This document shows, one piece after another, positions 60,656-64,000 of a stretch of 64,000 nucleotides of DNA (position 1 is the stretch's first letter; each line of letters starts with the position of its first letter). The position numbers were made by a program, and so were the translations under genes. The stretch spans positions 10,613,766-10,677,765 of the forward strand of contig CM055737.1 of assembly GCA_029465975.1 (NCBI GenBank), given 5' to 3'. A model generated the notes under the pieces. The model saw only the letters and a program-made list of their open reading frames with translations, had not been told where the DNA came from and searched no databases. Source of the stretch: Dallia pectoralis. Its lineage: Eukaryota > Chordata > Actinopteri > Esociformes > Umbridae.

Positions 60656-62018
60656 AGGGGATCTAGGATGGGGATCTAGGATGGGGATCTAGGATGACGA
60701 TCTAGGATGGGGATCTAGGATGGGGATCTAGGATGACGATCTAGGATGGGGATCTAGGATGGGGATCTAGGATGGGGATCTAGGATGACGATCTAGGATG
60801 ACGATCTAGGATGGGGATCTAGGATGGGGATCTAGGATGGGGATCTAGGATGGGGATCTAGGATGACGATCTAGGATGGGGATCTAGGATGGGGATCTAG
60901 GATGGGGATCTAGGATGGGGATCTAGGATGGGGATCTAGGATGGGGATCTAGGATGGGGATCTAGGATGGGGATCTAGGATGACGATCTAGGATGGGGAT
61001 CTAGGATGGGGATCTAGGATGACGATCTAGGATGACGATCTAGGATGGGGAACTAGGATGACGATCTAGGATGGGGATCTAGGATGGGGATCTAGGATGG
61101 GGATCTAGGATGACGATCTAGGATGGGGATCTAGGATGGGGATCTAGGATGGGGATCTAGGATGACGATCTAGGATGACGATCTAGGATGACGATCTAGG
61201 ATGGGGATCTAGGATGGGGATCTAGGATGACGATCTAGGATGGGGATCTAGGATGGGGATCTAGGATGACGATCTAGGATGGGGATCTAGGATGACGATC
61301 TAGGATGACGATCTAGGATGGGGATCTAGGATGGGGATCTAGGATGGGGATCTAGGATGGGGATCTAGGATGGGGATCTAGGATGGGGATCTAGGATGGG
61401 GATCTAGGATGGGGATCTAGGATGACGATCTAGGACGGGGATCTAGGATGGGGATCTAGGATGGGGATCTAGGATGACGATCTAGGATGACGATCTAGGA
61501 TGACGATCTAGGATGGGGATCTAGGATGGGGATCTAGGATGACGATCTAGGATGGGGATCTAGGATGGGGATCTAGGATGACGATCTAGGATGGGGATCT
61601 AGGATGACGATCTAGGATGACGATCTAGGATGGGGATCTAGGATGGGGATCTAGGATGGGGATCTAGGATGGGGATCTAGGATGGGGATCTAGGATGGGG
61701 ATCTAGGATGGGGATCTAGGATGGGGATCTAGGATGACGATCTAGGATGACGATCTAGGACGGGGATCTAGGATGGGGATCTAGGATGGGGATCTAGGAT
61801 GACGATCTAGGATGACGATCTAGGATGACGATCTAGGATGGGGATCTAGGATGGGGATCTAGGATGACGATCTAGGATGACGATCTAGGATGGGGATCTA
61901 GGATGGGGATCTAGGATGACGATCTAGGATGGGGATCTAGGATGGGGATCTAGGATGGGGATCTAGGATGACGATCTAGGATGGGGATCTAGGATGGGGA
62001 TCTAGGATGGGGATCTAG
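60656..62018. repeat. 13-bp satellite, about 104 copies, two variants
   Basis: Perfectly phased 13-bp units GATCTAGGATGGG (A) and GATCTAGGATGAC (B). Rare variants are GATCTAGGACGGG near 61430 and 61755, and AACTAGG near 61050. The order of A and B is not random: a block of about 25 units is duplicated. Confidence 0.98.
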
Positions 62019-62234
62019 GCCCACCAATAAAATACTCTGGTTAACGATATGGCACTTCTGTGTCTGAAGTGCAATTTGCTCCATTGTGAATGTCCCCAGC
62101 TGTCGGTTTTTTTAAACATGTATGTCTGACATTGCATTGAAGAACCCCCCACAGATGTGTAGAAAGAGTGTTGTTCTATTCTTTTCCCTTGCAGAAACAG
62201 TTTGTGTTGCCTTGATGCCAGTTTACTTAATGAG

Positions 62235-62475
62235 GTGTGTGCATGTCTGTGTGTGTGTGTGTGTGTGTGTGTCTGTGTGTGTCTGTGTGTGTCTGTGTGT
62301 GTCTGTGTATGTCTGTGTGTGTGTGTGTGTGTCTGTGTGTGTGTGTCTGTGTGTGTCTGTGTGTGTCTGTGTGTGTCTGTGTGTGTCTGTGTGTGTCTGT
62401 GTGTGTCTGTGTGTGTCTGTGTGTGTCTGTGTGTGTCTGTGTGTGTCTGTGTGTGTCTGTGTGTGTCTGTGTATG
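62235..62475. repeat. (TG)n with regular TC interruptions (10-bp period)
   Basis: Mostly GTCTGTGTGT units of 10 bp, about 24 in all. Frames without stops on both strands produce false ORFs. Confidence 0.97.
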
Positions 62476-62589
62476 CATGTGGTAGAAAGCAGAGGTCCTG
62501 TGCTCTTGCTCTGGAACGCATAACGCTTAATACAGAGATAGGCAAAAAAAAGATGTTTGAACAAATGATTGAACCAAGTGCTTAGAATG

Positions 62590-63735
62590 GGAGAGAGGGA
62601 GAGAGTGCAGTTGGCCCAGACAGAGTGGTGGTGCTGGCACATAAGTCTCCTAGAGAGGGAGAGAGTACAGTTGGCCCAGACAGAGTGGTGGTGCTGGCAC
62701 ATAAGTCTCCTAGAGAGGGAGAGAGTGCCGCTGGCCCAGACAGAGTGGTGGTGCTGGCACATAAGTCTCCTAGAGAGGGAGAGAGTACAGCTGGCCCAGA
62801 CAGAGTGGTGGTGCTGGCACATAAGTCTCCTAGAGAGGGAGAGAGTACAGTTGGCCCAGACAGAGTGGTGGTGCTGGCACATAAGTCTCCTAGAGAGGGA
62901 GAGAGTACAGCTGGCCCAGACAGAGTGGTGGTGCTGGCACATAAGTCTCCTAGAGAGGTAGAGAGTGCAGCTGGCCCAGACAGAGTGGTGGTGCTGGCAC
63001 ATAAGTCTCCTAGAGAGGGAGAGAGTACAGTTGGCCCAGACAGAGTGGTGGTGCTGGCACATAAGTCTCCTAGAGAGGGAGAGAGTACAGCTGGCCCAGA
63101 CAGAGTGGTGGTGCTGGCACATAAGTCTCCTAGAGAGGTAGAGAGTGCTGCTGGCCCAGACAGAGTGGTGGTGCTGGCACATAAGTCTCCTAGAGAGGGA
63201 GAGAGTACAGTTGGCCCAGACAGAGTGGTGGTGCTGGCACATAAGTCTCCTAGAGAGGTAGAGAGTGCTGCTGGCCCAGACAGAGTGGTGGTGCTGGCAC
63301 ATAAGTCTCCTAGAGAGGGAGAGAGTACAGCTGGCCCAGACAGAGTGGTGGTGCTGGCACATAAGTCTCCTAGAGAGGGAGAGAGTACAGCTGGCCCAGA
63401 CAGAGTGGTGGTGCTGGCACATAAGTCTCCTAGAGAGGGAGTGAGTGCTGCTGGCCCAGACAGAGTGGTGGTGCTGGCACATAAGTCTCCTAGAGAGGGA
63501 GAGAGTGCTGCTGGCCCAGACAGAGTGGTGGTGCTGGCACATAAGTCTCCTAGAGAGGTAGAGAGTGCTGCTGGCCCAGACAGAGTGGTGGTGCTGGCAC
63601 ATAAGTCTCCTAGAGAGGTAGAGAGTGCAGCTGGCCCAGACAGAGTGGTGGTGCTGGCACATACGTCTCCTAGAGAGGGAGAGAGTACAGCTGGCCCAGA
63701 CAGAGTGGTGGTGCTGGCACATACGTCTCCTAGAT
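62590..63735. repeat. 60-bp satellite, 19 copies
   Basis: Nineteen head-to-tail 60-bp units with AGAGAGGGAGAGAGT, CTGGCCCAGACAGAGTGGTG and GCACATAAGTCTCC. All units have the same length. Variation sits in a few sites (GTACAGTTGG, GTGCTGCTGG, GAGGTAGAG). Being a multiple of 3 without stops, the array gives false ORFs of 387 to 499 codons. Confidence 0.98.
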
Positions 63736-64000
63736 CATCATGCACACGATTAAATGGACGAGGATGGGCCTTATCCCAGTTTCAACAATCTTCCCCCAGA
63801 GGCTTTGTGAATATGCCCCTTGACGGACACTATGAACGATATGAAGAATGAACCCTGACCTTGCAGTTGAACCTGGAGTTATATGCTGTGTTTTGAAACG
63901 GTTTGCAACACTCCATCACAGGTTTTAATCAAATACACATGAACTGCTTATTAGAAATGTGTGACTTGCCTTTTATTTGCTGTGTCCATGTCACATATAT
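63736..64000. other. Window end, no gene recognised
   Basis: Unique-looking AT-rich sequence after the 60-bp array. Confidence 0.4.

Noticed and set aside
62223..63851. ORFs of 499, 408 and 387 codons with 20-residue periods
   Set aside because: All come from the stop-free 60-bp satellite (and a TG array). The same DNA is open on both strands, so a real protein is not indicated.

Overview
The window is vertebrate, most likely teleost fish, genomic DNA. It has spliced genes with GT/AG introns, and fish-type repeats: an RTE-like LINE, a Tc1-like remnant, L2-type fragments and a LINE/SINE tail ending in repeated TTAAATAAA. Three protein genes can be reconstructed exon by exon. No RNA gene, CRISPR array or bacterial-style operon is visible. 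The species cannot be fixed from the sequence. A 500-base N run marks an assembly gap.

Layout. 1-5.6 kb: no gene seen. 5.65-7.03 kb: pierce1 (+), three exons, a ciliary microtubule inner protein, with two CRE sites and an RFX-like site just upstream. 7-16.8 kb: intergenic, with a 38-bp minisatellite. 16.8-29.4 kb: olfm1/noelin (-). It has two alternative first exons (B-type at 29.07-29.14 kb, A-type at 26.76-26.91 kb) joined to five common exons, and its introns carry minisatellites, an RT fragment and a Tc1 remnant. 29.6-46.6 kb: gene-free, dominated by minisatellites, an N gap and a solo-LTR-like element. 46.66-51.56 kb: a 5'-truncated LINE (+) split by an essentially full-length RTE-like LINE (-), each with its own target-site duplication. 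51.6-54.9 kb: a possible Harbinger remnant, a 62-bp minisatellite and a dispersed repeat. 55.0-57.5 kb: a three-exon Ly6/uPAR (three-finger) gene (+), probably GPI-anchored. 57.5-64 kb: gene-free, with a second copy of the dispersed repeat and a 3-kb cluster of three satellite arrays.

The genes do not form a pathway. PIERCE1 acts in motile cilia, noelin is a secreted neural glycoprotein, and the Ly6 protein is a small cell-surface protein. PIERCE1 and OLFM1 are also near each other on human 9q34.3 (recalled, not checked), so the pair looks like conserved synteny. The most unusual property is tandem-repeat density: by my own tally about 10 kb of the 64 kb is minisatellite or expanded microsatellite. 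Many of these arrays have no stop codon in several frames and so produce long false ORFs. I found no convincing new biological system. The best leads are the nested retrotransposons, the promoter-proximal repeats at both olfm1 first exons, and the higher-order repeat structure in two satellites.
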